This document shows, piece by piece, positions 1-8,818 of a stretch of 64,000 bases of DNA. Where the stretch lies: assembly GCF_900143205.1 (NCBI RefSeq), contig NZ_FRDH01000012.1, positions 61,682 through 125,681 of the forward strand. The letters run 5' to 3'. Under the pieces are notes generated by a model that worked only from the letters and a program-made list of their open reading frames with translations, did no database searches and was not told where the DNA came from. The stretch's first letter is position 1; every line of letters starts with the position of its first letter. The DNA is from Butyrivibrio hungatei DSM 14810 (GTDB taxonomy: Bacteria > Bacillota > Clostridia > Lachnospirales > Lachnospiraceae). Made by a program: the position numbers and the translations under genes.

Positions 1-446
1 CAAGAAAATCAGAAAAAGAATATCCTGAAGGAACAAGAGGACACGTTGAAAATGACATGGATCTTTGCGTATTATGCGGACTTTGCTCAATCAAATGTCC
101 TACACATGCTATCACTGTAGACAAGGTTGCAAAGACCTGGTCTATCAGACCTATGAGCTGCATTCAGTGTAGATGCTGCGTAGATAATTGTCCTAAAAAG
201 TCACTTTCAATGGGCCTTAGATTCCAGGAACCAGGTGATGAAAAAGTAACTAAGACATTTAAACAGTCTGAAAAGGCTATAGCTGCTCAGGAAGCACTTA
301 TGAAAGCTGCAAAAGAGCGTGCAGCTGCCGCAGCCGCTGCTAAAGCTGCTCAAGCCGCTCAGGCTGCAGGTAACACAGAAGCACCTAAGGCGGCTCCTGT
401 TACTCCAGCAGCTCAGACTACTAATACAGAAGAAAAGAAAGACTGA
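1..446 (+). CDS. echF: Ech hydrogenase subunit F (4Fe-4S ferredoxin), 5' end outside window
   Basis: Two-cluster ferredoxin subunit that passes electrons within a membrane-bound energy-converting [NiFe] hydrogenase. The reading frame is open to the left edge, so the true start is upstream. The residues before the first Met (YPEGTRGHVEND) match the usual EchF/NuoI lead-in, so that Met is not the start. Two CxxCxxCxxxCP motifs (CVLCGLCSIKCP and CIQCRCCVDNCP) bind two [4Fe-4S] clusters. A tail of about 60 residues, rich in Ala, Lys, Gln and Pro, follows the ferredoxin fold and is not part of the usual family length. The stop overlaps the hypF start by one base (TGATG), so the hydrogenase structural genes and their maturation genes are probably one operon. 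A NuoI or formate-hydrogenlyase HycF-type subunit is the alternative; the hyp genes alongside support Ech. Confidence 0.85.
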   Translation, partial: RKSEKEYPEGTRGHVENDMDLCVLCGLCSIKCPTHAITVDKVAKTWSIRPMSCIQCRCCVDNCPKKSLSMGLRFQEPGDEKVTKTFKQSEKAIAAQEALMKAAKERAAAAAAAKAAQAAQAAGNTEAPKAAPVTPAAQTTNTEEKKD

Positions 447-2725
447 TGGTTATTTCCATTAAGGTTAAAGGGGCGGTGCAGGGTGTTGGCTATCGCCCCT
501 TTATTGCAAATAAAGCAACTGAATATGGAATAACAGGCTACGTCAAAAACATTGGCGCAGCTGTTGAGATCATAGCATCTGGAAATGAAGATAAAGTGCG
601 CTCTTTTTTAGGTTCTCTTTATTCTGATTATCCTTCAGGTGCTATTATTTTGGATGTCGAATCTGAAACAATTGATCATCCATCTACAAACTATGATGAT
701 TTCAGGATTATTGATAGTGAAAGCATCTCTTTATCCGATGAACTTCCTGTATTTTTACCGGATATTGGAATTTGTGATCATTGTTTATATGAGCTTTTAG
801 ACAAAAAAGACAGACGATATAGGTATCCCCTTATTAGCTGTGCATCTTGTGGCCCAAGACTTAGCATCATAGAAAGTCTCCCATATGACAGAAACACAAC
901 TAAAATGAAAAAGTTTAAAATGTGTCCGAGCTGCCACAAAGAATATCTTGATGGCAGAAGAAAGCATGCACAGACTATTTCCTGTCATGATTGTGGTCCG
1001 CAGATGGTATTTTCTCATTTTAGTGATGGCAACCTGTTTTCAGCTTCCGGTAATGAAGCAGTAGATAAGGCGATTGAAGTACTTTCTAATGGTGGGATAA
1101 TCGGTTTGAAGGGCCTTTCTGGATACCAATTTGTTTGTAAAACTTGTGCAGAACCAGCTAAGAGACTAAGAAGCATAAAAGGAAGAGAAAATAAGCCTTT
1201 TGCCGTAATGTTTGCTGATATAAAGCATGTTAAAGAGTATTGTCTTGTCAATGAAAAAGAAGAAGAATTACTTAGGTCTTTTGCAAGACCTATAGTTTTA
1301 TTAAACAAAATAAAAGATATGCCTTATGAAGTATGTAGAGACAGTCAGTATATTGGTGCGTTTTTACCTTCATCTGGTATTCACAGGCTTTTGTGTGACG
1401 CTGTAGGTCCAATCATCTGTACAAGTGGCAATTTATCTGATGATAATATCATTATAGATGATGAGATATTTAAAGATGCTTTTTTGAAAAAGATAGATGG
1501 AATGCTGTTTCATAATAGAGAAATAGTGATGCCTCAGGACGATTCGGTTTGTTTTGTGATAGATACTGGAAATAACGAATATTCTGTTCAATATATCAGA
1601 AGAGCTAGAGGCTATGCACCACTTCCGTTATTGATAAAGCCTGGATACAAGAAAAAAAACTCTTATCTTGCAATTGGCGGAGATCTAAAGAGCACTTTTG
1701 CTCTAGCCAAAAATGATAGGATCATTCCTTCTCAGTATATTGGGGATCTTGAAAGTACAAATACTTACATATCCTATAAAAAAATAATTGATCAGTATCT
1801 TAAGCTATTTGAATTTAAGCCAGATCATATTATTTGTGACCTTCATCCTTTGTATTTTTCAACTAGGTATGCTAAGGAACTTTCAGATGAAAAGAATCTG
1901 GATATTTCCTATGTTCAGCATCATTTTGCCCATTCTCTTTCAGTAATGGCAGAACATTCACTGCTTTCATGTATCGGAATTTCTTTTGATGGAACAGGAT
2001 ATGGAACAGACGGTAAAGTATGGGGCGGGGAGATATTACATTGTAATGGCAGTGATTTTTCAAGAAAATGTCATTTGTCATATGTGATGCTTTCAGGCGG
2101 AAATAGTGCTCCAAAGAACGCTGAACTGGTAAAAAAATGCTATGAAAAAGCTCTTAACTACGATATAGATGATAAACTTGTTGAGGCAGCTTTATCAAAT
2201 AAGATAAATGTTTTTGAAACATCCAGTATGGGAAGACTTTTTGACTGTGTTTCTGCGCTTTTGGATATAAAAAAATACAACTCCTTTGAAGGTGAATGCG
2301 CAATTCTTTTAGAGAATATAGCTGAATCTTCGAATAAAGAAAACTATCCAGACTTTGAGTTTAAGATATTAAAAGATCATGATGGAACATATATAGCAGA
2401 CCAGCTTGATCTCTTTGATCAGATAAAGAGGGTTTACGCAGAAAAAAGCTATGAAATATCTGATATAGCCTATGGATTTCATATGGCAATCGTATCCTTT
2501 GTAAAAGAAATATGTTGTATAATAAGACGTGAAACTTCAGAAGATAAGATTTGTTTATCTGGCGGAGTATTTAATAACAGGATACTTCTTAGAGAATGTA
2601 TCAGGATTCTTAGAGATAATGATTTTAAAGTATACTGGAATAACCAGGTTCCTTGTGGTGATTCCGGTGTAGCTACAGGTCAGGCCTATTATGGACTTAT
2701 CTGTAAAGGTTTAGAAAGGCGTTAA
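446..2725 (+). CDS. hypF: Carbamoyltransferase HypF, hydrogenase maturation
   Basis: Makes carbamoyl-adenylate from carbamoyl phosphate and ATP and transfers the carbamoyl group to the C-terminal Cys of HypE, the first step in making the CN ligands of [NiFe] hydrogenase. The 759 residues hold the full family order: an N-terminal acylphosphatase domain (about 1-90, with VQGVGYRPF around R17, and N35); two four-Cys zinc fingers (C110/C113/C132/C135 and C160/C163/C180/C183); a YrdC/Sua5-like nucleotide-binding domain (about 200-390); and a Kae1-like C-terminal domain with HHFAH and FDGTGYG motifs. The start overlaps the echF stop, and hypC begins one base after the stop, so translation is probably coupled. 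Length is normal for the family and no truncation is seen. Confidence 0.97.
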   Translation: MVISIKVKGAVQGVGYRPFIANKATEYGITGYVKNIGAAVEIIASGNEDKVRSFLGSLYSDYPSGAIILDVESETIDHPSTNYDDFRIIDSESISLSDELPVFLPDIGICDHCLYELLDKKDRRYRYPLISCASCGPRLSIIESLPYDRNTTKMKKFKMCPSCHKEYLDGRRKHAQTISCHDCGPQMVFSHFSDGNLFSASGNEAVDKAIEVLSNGGIIGLKGLSGYQFVCKTCAEPAKRLRSIKGRENKPFAVMFADIKHVKEYCLVNEKEEELLRSFARPIVLLNKIKDMPYEVCRDSQYIGAFLPSSGIHRLLCDAVGPIICTSGNLSDDNIIIDDEIFKDAFLKKIDGMLFHNREIVMPQDDSVCFVIDTGNNEYSVQYIRRARGYAPLPLLIKPGYKKKNSYLAIGGDLKSTFALAKNDRIIPSQYIGDLESTNTYISYKKIIDQYLKLFEFKPDHIICDLHPLYFSTRYAKELSDEKNLDISYVQHHFAHSLSVMAEHSLLSCIGISFDGTGYGTDGKVWGGEILHCNGSDFSRKCHLSYVMLSGGNSAPKNAELVKKCYEKALNYDIDDKLVEAALSNKINVFETSSMGRLFDCVSALLDIKKYNSFEGECAILLENIAESSNKENYPDFEFKILKDHDGTYIADQLDLFDQIKRVYAEKSYEISDIAYGFHMAIVSFVKEICCIIRRETSEDKICLSGGVFNNRILLRECIRILRDNDFKVYWNNQVPCGDSGVATGQAYYGLICKGLERR

Positions 2726-2726
2726 A

Positions 2727-2945
2727 ATGTGTGTTGCAATACCTGGAAAGGTAATCAAGATTGATGGAACAAAGGCTACAGTTGATTTTAGCGGTAACAT
2801 AGTTACTGCAGAGGCTGGCCTTGTAGATGTTAAAGTTGGCGACAGAGTTTTAGTTCATGCTGGATGTATCATTCAGACTATGGATGACAAGCTTGCTAAT
2901 GAAATGGAAGAATTATTTAACGAAATAGAGGATCTTACAGTTTAA
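2727..2945 (+). CDS. hypC: Hydrogenase maturation chaperone HypC
   Basis: Small chaperone of 72 residues that carries the Fe(CN)2CO unit with HypD and hands it to the hydrogenase large subunit. It begins MCVAIPGKV, the family signature; the Cys right after the initiator Met is the essential iron-binding residue. The rest is the short OB-like barrel expected for HypC/HupF. It lies between hypF (one-base gap) and hypD (stop and start overlap in TAATG), as in most hyp operons. Confidence 0.96.
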   Translation: MCVAIPGKVIKIDGTKATVDFSGNIVTAEAGLVDVKVGDRVLVHAGCIIQTMDDKLANEMEELFNEIEDLTV

Positions 2946-3991
2946 TGGCTAATAAGAATTTTCAGGAAATTATAGATTTTCTAAAGAATTATGATGGCGA
3001 AGAAGTCAGGATCATGGAAGTATGTGGAACTCATACTGCCGCAATTTCGGAAAATGGTATTCCATCTATGCTTTCGCCTAAAATTTCTCTTATATCCGGT
3101 CCTGGCTGCCCTGTTTGCGTAACAGTGACAGCTGTAATAGATAAACTTGTTGAACTTTCATTAAGACCTGATACAACTGTTTTGACATTTGGGGATCTTA
3201 TAAGAGTAAAGGGCACAAATAAGTCCCTTGCTGACGCAAAAGCTGAGGGTGCTAATGTTCGAATGGTCTATTCACCAATGGAATCAATAACTCTTGCCAA
3301 AGAAGATCCTGATCACACCTACGTTTTTGCTGCTATTGGATTTGAAACAACAACTCCTGTTTATGCGATGGTCCTTAAAGAAGCAATTGAACAGGATATT
3401 AAGAATTTAAAGCTTTTGACATCACTAAAGACTATGCCGGAAGTTATCAGATGGGTAGTTAATAATGGCGGCGGGATTGATGGCTTTATAGCTCCGGGAC
3501 ACGTGGCTGCTATTACTGGAAGTGATGTATTTAAAGAGCTTTCTGATGAACTGGGAATACCTTTTGTAGTTTCAGGTTTTGAAGGAAAACAGCTCCTTAT
3601 GACAATTTATGCTCTTGTTAATATGAAGGGCAAAAAAGGAATCAAAAACCTCTACAAAGACGTCGTTTTACCCGAAGGTAATTTAAAAGCTAAAGAAATA
3701 GTAGATAGGTATTTTTGTCCATCTGATGCATCTTGGAGAGGGATGGGGACGATTCCAGGTTCTGGAATGATGATTAGACCAGAATACAGTTCTTTTGATG
3801 CAGGTAGCATGAGCCTTGATGAAGACCATATGCCACCTGGATGCAGCTGTGCCAAGGTTTTAGTTGGAAAAGTAAAACCTTATGAGTGTCCTTTGTTTGG
3901 AAAGAGCTGTACTCCTGACAACGCTCATGGAGCTTGCATGGTCTCAACTGAAGGCAGCTGCTATAACTACTTTGTTTCAGGAAGAAGATAA
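2945..3991 (+). CDS. hypD: Hydrogenase maturation scaffold HypD
   Basis: Iron-sulfur scaffold on which, together with HypC, the Fe(CN)2CO centre of [NiFe] hydrogenase is built. Conserved features are visible: MEVCGTHT (C27), GPGCPVC (C55 and C58, the redox pair), and a C-terminal Cys-rich block (CSCAKVL, ECPLFGKSC, CMVS, CYNY) that holds the [4Fe-4S] cluster. At 348 residues it has family length. The start overlaps the hypC stop. HypE follows after a 13-base gap that carries an AAGGAAGG ribosome binding site. Confidence 0.97.
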   Translation: MANKNFQEIIDFLKNYDGEEVRIMEVCGTHTAAISENGIPSMLSPKISLISGPGCPVCVTVTAVIDKLVELSLRPDTTVLTFGDLIRVKGTNKSLADAKAEGANVRMVYSPMESITLAKEDPDHTYVFAAIGFETTTPVYAMVLKEAIEQDIKNLKLLTSLKTMPEVIRWVVNNGGGIDGFIAPGHVAAITGSDVFKELSDELGIPFVVSGFEGKQLLMTIYALVNMKGKKGIKNLYKDVVLPEGNLKAKEIVDRYFCPSDASWRGMGTIPGSGMMIRPEYSSFDAGSMSLDEDHMPPGCSCAKVLVGKVKPYECPLFGKSCTPDNAHGACMVSTEGSCYNYFVSGRR

Positions 3992-4004
3992 GGAAGGTTT
4001 TAAT

Positions 4005-5015
4005 ATGAAAGTTACTATGGCTCATGGAAGCGGCGGAGAGTCCACTTCCAAGCTGATTGAAAGCGTATTTGCCAAGCATTTTCACAATGAAATACTTGAT
4101 AGATTAGAGGATTCCGCTGTTGTAGACGGAAGTTCAAAGATTGCAGTAACAACAGATAGCTTCGTTGTTACACCCATCATTTTCCCAGGCGGAGATATCG
4201 GAAGATTATCTGTTTGCGGTACAGTAAATGACCTTCTTATGAGTTCCTCTACACCTAAATATCTTACATGTGGTTGTATCCTTGAAGAGGGACTAGATCT
4301 TGATGCCTTGGATAAGATAATTGAATCCATGGCTCTAACAGCTAACGAAGCCGGAGTTAAGATAATTACCGGAGATACAAAAGTTATAGAAAATAAGGGA
4401 GGAGAGCCTGGTCTTATCATAAATACATCCGGCGTTGGATTTATCAGAGAAGACGTTGAGGTTCCAGGACCTTTTAATCTAAAGGGCGGAGATAAGATCA
4501 TTATTTCTGGCAATCTTGGTGATCATCATGCAACTATCCTTGGAGCAAGAATGGGTATCAGTAACAATATCTGTTCTGATGCGGCTCCTTTAGTTGAAAT
4601 GGTTTCTAAGCTTCTTGATAATGGCGTAAAGGTCCACGCCATGAGGGATGTAACCAGAGGCGGTCTTGGAACAGTATTAAATGAGTTTGCAAGCAGTTCT
4701 AAATGCCAGATAAACCTATATGAGGAAGCACTTCCTGTATCAGATGCAGTTAAGGATTTCTGCGGAATTCTTGGCCTTGATGTCATGTATATGGGTAACG
4801 AAGGCAAAATGGTATTATCTGTTGCTGCTGAAGATGCTGATAGAGCAGTTTCTCTTATCAGGAGCTCAAAATATGGCGAAAATGCTACTATAATCGGTGA
4901 TGTTGTCAAAGTAAATGATGATGACGATATAAAAGGTGTAATACTTAATACAAAGATTGGTGGTAAACGTACTATTGGTCTTATGTATGGTGAGGGACTT
5001 CCAAGAATTTGTTAA
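4005..5015 (+). CDS. hypE: Hydrogenase maturation factor HypE
   Basis: Dehydrates the carbamoyl group placed on its C-terminal Cys by HypF, using ATP, to give a thiocyanate that donates cyanide to iron. The protein belongs to the AIR synthase/PurM fold. MAHGSGG near the start and DVTRGGLG are family motifs, and the last residues are PRIC, with the required terminal Cys intact. The start at 4005 is chosen because AAGGAAGG (3990-3997) sits just upstream and because the family begins there; the frame stays open further upstream but that part overlaps hypD and has no homology. The protein is 336 residues long. HypA and HypB are not in the window. Confidence 0.96.
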   Translation: MKVTMAHGSGGESTSKLIESVFAKHFHNEILDRLEDSAVVDGSSKIAVTTDSFVVTPIIFPGGDIGRLSVCGTVNDLLMSSSTPKYLTCGCILEEGLDLDALDKIIESMALTANEAGVKIITGDTKVIENKGGEPGLIINTSGVGFIREDVEVPGPFNLKGGDKIIISGNLGDHHATILGARMGISNNICSDAAPLVEMVSKLLDNGVKVHAMRDVTRGGLGTVLNEFASSSKCQINLYEEALPVSDAVKDFCGILGLDVMYMGNEGKMVLSVAAEDADRAVSLIRSSKYGENATIIGDVVKVNDDDDIKGVILNTKIGGKRTIGLMYGEGLPRIC

Positions 5016-5070
5016 ATGTTGTAAAATAATATCTATCCCTTGGAGTGCTTTTGAAAGGATTAAATTTTTA

Positions 5071-5949
5071 ATGGAATTTAAGAGAATCAATAAAGATACA
5101 GTTACATGTATTATCACTGAAGATGATATGGACGAGCAGGGAATCAAGCTTGAGGACCTTTTTGAAAAGAAAAAGGAAGCCATGGATTTTCTTCATGATG
5201 TAATGAGAAAAGCTCAGGAAGAAGTTGATTATAAGCCAACAGGTTCATTTATGCCTATGCAGATAACAGTTCTTCCAGATCATTCAATTTCTCTTACACT
5301 TTCAGAAAATGCGTCAGCTTCATTTGGCGAGATCTTAAAGAACCTTACTGACAAAGCTGGTATCAAGATTCCTAAAAATGTACTTGAAGATCTTGGCGAT
5401 TCAGTAGATGAAGAGAGAATAAATAGATTAAATGACTATTTAAAGAGTCTTAAGCAGTTTACCAATTCCGTAAAGAACATTATGGAAGAGGTTAATTCAG
5501 GTGAGGAACAGGGCAAGATTCCTGTAAATGATGGAGCAACTGTAGAAAAAGATAAATTGCTTTCAGACAAGATTTCTAATGGTGCATCCAGAAGATCTAA
5601 GATCCTTGATGACGAAGGCAAAGATATTCCTGATAGTCAAAGACTTTCATTCCATGAGTATATCTTTACTTTTGACAATATCAGAACTGTGATCGATTTT
5701 TGTAATAAAGCTCCTAAGCATTTTAAGTTTAAGAGCTCTTTGTACAAGAATCCGACAACAGGTAAGTATTACTTAGATCTTCAGCGACAGGACGAAGATC
5801 CTAGAGCATTCGCATCTTTATTTACCATGGCTTATGAATTTGGTCATTTTCAGGCTACAAATCAGCATATTTTAGCTTATATCAAGGAAAGCAGTGATCT
5901 TATTATCGCTGAGGATGCAATAGTTCTTTTAGCCAAAGTTTCAGATTAA
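5071..5949 (+). CDS. mecA: Adaptor protein MecA family
   Basis: Adaptor that feeds substrate proteins to the ClpC/ClpP protease in Firmicutes. The N-terminal domain (about 1-75) has the MecA pattern: MEFKRI, TVTCIITEDDM, then a helix-rich stretch. A charged linker (about 130-190) precedes a C-terminal ClpC-binding domain containing FDNIRTVIDFC and EFG. The start is the Met after GAAAGGA (5053-5059); an upstream extension into hypE is possible on paper but has no homology. The protein has 292 residues. It follows hypE by 55 bases and is closed by a terminator, so it may share the hyp transcript, although no functional link with hydrogenase is implied. Confidence 0.88.
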   Translation: MEFKRINKDTVTCIITEDDMDEQGIKLEDLFEKKKEAMDFLHDVMRKAQEEVDYKPTGSFMPMQITVLPDHSISLTLSENASASFGEILKNLTDKAGIKIPKNVLEDLGDSVDEERINRLNDYLKSLKQFTNSVKNIMEEVNSGEEQGKIPVNDGATVEKDKLLSDKISNGASRRSKILDDEGKDIPDSQRLSFHEYIFTFDNIRTVIDFCNKAPKHFKFKSSLYKNPTTGKYYLDLQRQDEDPRAFASLFTMAYEFGHFQATNQHILAYIKESSDLIIAEDAIVLLAKVSD

Positions 5950-5963
5950 GTTATGCAAATACT

Positions 5964-5994
5964 GAACGGTCCGGCAACAGACCGTTCTTTTTTT
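5964..5994 (+). terminator. Rho-independent terminator after mecA
   Basis: GAACGGTC (5964-5971) pairs perfectly with GACCGTTC (5980-5987) around an 8-base loop, and is followed by seven T. It ends the ech-hyp-mecA transcript. Confidence 0.92.
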
Positions 5995-6019
5995 GTATTT
6001 TGACTACTACGAGGTTTTT

Positions 6020-6733
6020 ATGAGATTAAACCAGTATATAGCTTCTTGCGGCATTTGTTCCCGCAGAGAAGCCGATAAGTTAATAGACGCAGGTAAAGTA
6101 TCTGTAAATGATGTTACAGCTTCTTTTGGCATGAAAATAGAAGAAGGCGACTTGGTTAAAGTTGATGGAAAAGAAATAAAACAAAAATCAGATCACATAG
6201 TTCTTGCATATTACAAGCCAAGAGGCATTGTCTGCACAGAAAAAGACTCCCATGCTGAGAAAACAGTTATCGAAGACGTTGATTATTCTGAAAGAGTAAC
6301 CTATGCTGGAAGGCTTGATAAGGACTCAGAAGGGCTTCTGATCCTTACTAATGACGGTAATCTCATAAATGCTATGATGAAGGGCTCAAACAAGCATGAA
6401 AAAGAGTATGTGGTCAAGGTAAACAAAAGTTTTGATGACAATTTTATTGAAAAAATGTCAAAAGGGGTCTATTTAAAAGAACTTGATAGGACCACGAGAC
6501 CTTGTAAGGTAAAAAAGCTTTCCAATGATTCTTTTAACATAATCCTGACTCAGGGGCTTAACAGACAGATCAGGCGAATGTGCGACGAGCTTGGTTTTAA
6601 AGTGGTTTCGCTTAAAAGAGTACGTGTTATGACAGTTAAGCTTTCTGATTATGATCTAAAGCCATCTACATATCACAAGCTTGATGAAAGTGAAATACTT
6701 AAATTGTATAAGGCCGCTGGAATTCAGCTTTAA
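6020..6733 (+). CDS. rluF: Pseudouridine synthase, RluF-like
   Basis: Converts a uridine of 23S rRNA to pseudouridine. There is an N-terminal S4 RNA-binding domain (LNQYIASCGICSRREADKLI), then the RsuA-type catalytic domain with the active Asp in GRLDKDSEGLL. The C-terminal motif GLNRQIRRMC, followed by a K/R-rich strand, is closer to RluF than to RsuA or RluB, but assignment within this family by eye is only moderately safe. The start at 6020 follows GAGG (6011-6014). The protein has 237 residues. It lies between the mecA terminator and ligA. Two further pseudouridine synthases occur at 42998 and 45016. Confidence 0.85.
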   Translation: MRLNQYIASCGICSRREADKLIDAGKVSVNDVTASFGMKIEEGDLVKVDGKEIKQKSDHIVLAYYKPRGIVCTEKDSHAEKTVIEDVDYSERVTYAGRLDKDSEGLLILTNDGNLINAMMKGSNKHEKEYVVKVNKSFDDNFIEKMSKGVYLKELDRTTRPCKVKKLSNDSFNIILTQGLNRQIRRMCDELGFKVVSLKRVRVMTVKLSDYDLKPSTYHKLDESEILKLYKAAGIQL

Positions 6734-6777
6734 ATCATACTATACTTATTAAGATATGTTTATTTTTGGGGGTAAAT

Positions 6778-8796
6778 ATGCCATTAGATATTAAAATGGA
6801 ATACGATGAGCTTGTTAAGACTATCAAGCATCATATGGATCTTTATTATAATCAGGATGAGCCCGAAATTTCAGATTATGAGTACGATCAGCTCATGCTC
6901 AGATTAAAGGCAATGGAAAAAGAACATCCTGAACTAGTTATCAGTGATTCTCCAACAAGAATAATTGGCGGCACGGCCAAAAGAGAGGCTGGAGTTAAGA
7001 TCACACACAATGTTCCAATGCTTTCAATTGAGGATGTTTTCAATAAGGAAGATGTAAAAAGCTGGGTAGAAAAGGTTCATCAGATGCATCCTGATGCTTT
7101 GTTTTCTGCTGAGCAAAAGATCGATGGACTTAGCTTGTCTCTTAGATATAGCAAGGATCCTAAAGATAATAAGCTTCACCTGACTATGGCAGAAACAAGA
7201 GGTGATGGCCTTATCGGTGAGGATGTCACAGCTAATGCCATGGTAATTTCAGATATTAGGAAGGTCATTGATCTGCCATATGATTACCTTGAGCTTCGCG
7301 GTGAAGTCTACATGTCTCATGACGACTTTGAAAAATTTAATGATGAACAGGAAAAGCTTGGAAAGAAAATAGCTGCGAACCCCAGAAACCTTGCTGCAGG
7401 CACATTAAGACAGCTTGATCCTGAGGTTACAAGGGCTCGTGGACTCAAGATGTTCGTCTTTAATGTTCAGGACGGACCAGAAGAGCTTAAAAATTCCCAT
7501 GTTAATTCCTTAGATATTTTAGAAAAAGCCGGTGTTAAAACAGTTTATCATAGATCCTGCAAGTCCTTTGATGAAGTATCTGAAGCGATAGATATTATTG
7601 GAAATATGAGAGAAGACCTTGATTTTGACCTTGATGGTGCAGTTATCAAAGTCGATAATTTAAAATGGAGATCAGATTTCCCTGCTGGTTCCAAGTATTC
7701 AAGCGGACACATCGCTTATAAGTATCCTCCAGAAGAAAAGATAATCGTAATGGATGAGATACTTGTAGATGTAGGTAGAACTGGTAAGCTTACCTTTACC
7801 GGAAGCTTCCACGACAGAGAAACTGGTAAGCCAGCAAGGCTTTGTGGCACAAGCGTTTCAAGAGCAACGCTTCACAATCAGGACTATATCAATGAGATGC
7901 AGATAGGAATTGGTGGTGAATATAAGCTCTTTAAGAGCGGCGAGATCATTCCTAAGCTCAACGGTTGCGTTAAGGCTCCTGAGGTCATATATAAAGCTCC
8001 TGATGTATGCCCAATCTGTGGTGGACATCTTGTCAGAGAGGAAGATACAGCTGATATCAGATGTATAAATCCTACTTGTCCAGCACAAGTTACAAGAACA
8101 ATTGCATACTTTACTTCAAGAGATGCCATGAATATCATGGGACTTGGTGATACACTAGTAGATGCATTGGTATCTGATGGGTATCTAAAAAATTATGCGG
8201 ATATATATCATCTTAAGGAACATAGAGATGAGCTTATTGAAAAAGGTATCATAGGAAAAGAGAAAAATACTGATAAGCTCCTTGGTGAAATAGAAAAGTC
8301 AAAGGCAAATGATCCGGTAAGACTTCTTACAGGTCTTGCTATTAGAAACGTAGGTAAATCAACTGCCAGAGAGATCATGAAGCATTTTGATAATCTTATG
8401 GATCTTACTAAGGTTACTGTAGATGGATTCTTGCAGATCCCTGATATTGGCGAGACTACAGCTGGTGACCTTTATGATTTCTTCCATAATGAAGAAAATA
8501 TAGCCATCATCAATGAGATGAACAGTCTGGGACTTAATATGGTGGTCACCAAGGATGAAGACGCATCTGATAAGCTTTCAGGTCTTACAATCGTTGTAAC
8601 TGGAACACTTCCAACTCTTGGACGTAAAGAGGCAGAAGAGCTCATTACTAAAAATGGTGGTAAAGCTTCAGGCAGCGTATCCAAGAAAACAAGCTATGTT
8701 CTTGCAGGTGAAGCCGCTGGAAGTAAACTTACAAAGGCTCAGGAACTTGGAATTGAAATCATTGACGAAGCTAAGTTTTTAGATATGATCAAATAA
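6778..8796 (+). CDS. ligA: NAD+-dependent DNA ligase LigA
   Basis: Seals nicks in DNA using NAD+, in replication and repair. Domains in order: an N-terminal Ia domain binding NMN; the adenylation domain with the KIDG motif (K114 accepts AMP); an OB fold; a four-Cys zinc finger (C411, C414, C429, C434); helix-hairpin-helix repeats (LAIRNVGKSTA, IPDIGETTA); and a C-terminal BRCT domain (about 599-672). The start at 6778 has GGGGG (6768-6772) five bases upstream; an in-frame TTG at 6766 overlaps that site and is rejected. The 672 residues match the family. Confidence 0.97.
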   Translation: MPLDIKMEYDELVKTIKHHMDLYYNQDEPEISDYEYDQLMLRLKAMEKEHPELVISDSPTRIIGGTAKREAGVKITHNVPMLSIEDVFNKEDVKSWVEKVHQMHPDALFSAEQKIDGLSLSLRYSKDPKDNKLHLTMAETRGDGLIGEDVTANAMVISDIRKVIDLPYDYLELRGEVYMSHDDFEKFNDEQEKLGKKIAANPRNLAAGTLRQLDPEVTRARGLKMFVFNVQDGPEELKNSHVNSLDILEKAGVKTVYHRSCKSFDEVSEAIDIIGNMREDLDFDLDGAVIKVDNLKWRSDFPAGSKYSSGHIAYKYPPEEKIIVMDEILVDVGRTGKLTFTGSFHDRETGKPARLCGTSVSRATLHNQDYINEMQIGIGGEYKLFKSGEIIPKLNGCVKAPEVIYKAPDVCPICGGHLVREEDTADIRCINPTCPAQVTRTIAYFTSRDAMNIMGLGDTLVDALVSDGYLKNYADIYHLKEHRDELIEKGIIGKEKNTDKLLGEIEKSKANDPVRLLTGLAIRNVGKSTAREIMKHFDNLMDLTKVTVDGFLQIPDIGETTAGDLYDFFHNEENIAIINEMNSLGLNMVVTKDEDASDKLSGLTIVVTGTLPTLGRKEAEELITKNGGKASGSVSKKTSYVLAGEAAGSKLTKAQELGIEIIDEAKFLDMIK

Positions 8797-8818
8797 AAAA
8801 TGCATGGAGTAAAAGAAT

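Noticed and set aside
4082..4909. Antisense frames of 127 and 143 codons across hypE
   Set aside because: They are shadows of a well-conserved gene on the other strand; Ser/Pro-rich translations without family resemblance.
8797..8818. Possible SAM riboswitch before metA
   Set aside because: Only 22 bases separate it from ligA, too short for any known methionine-responsive riboswitch.
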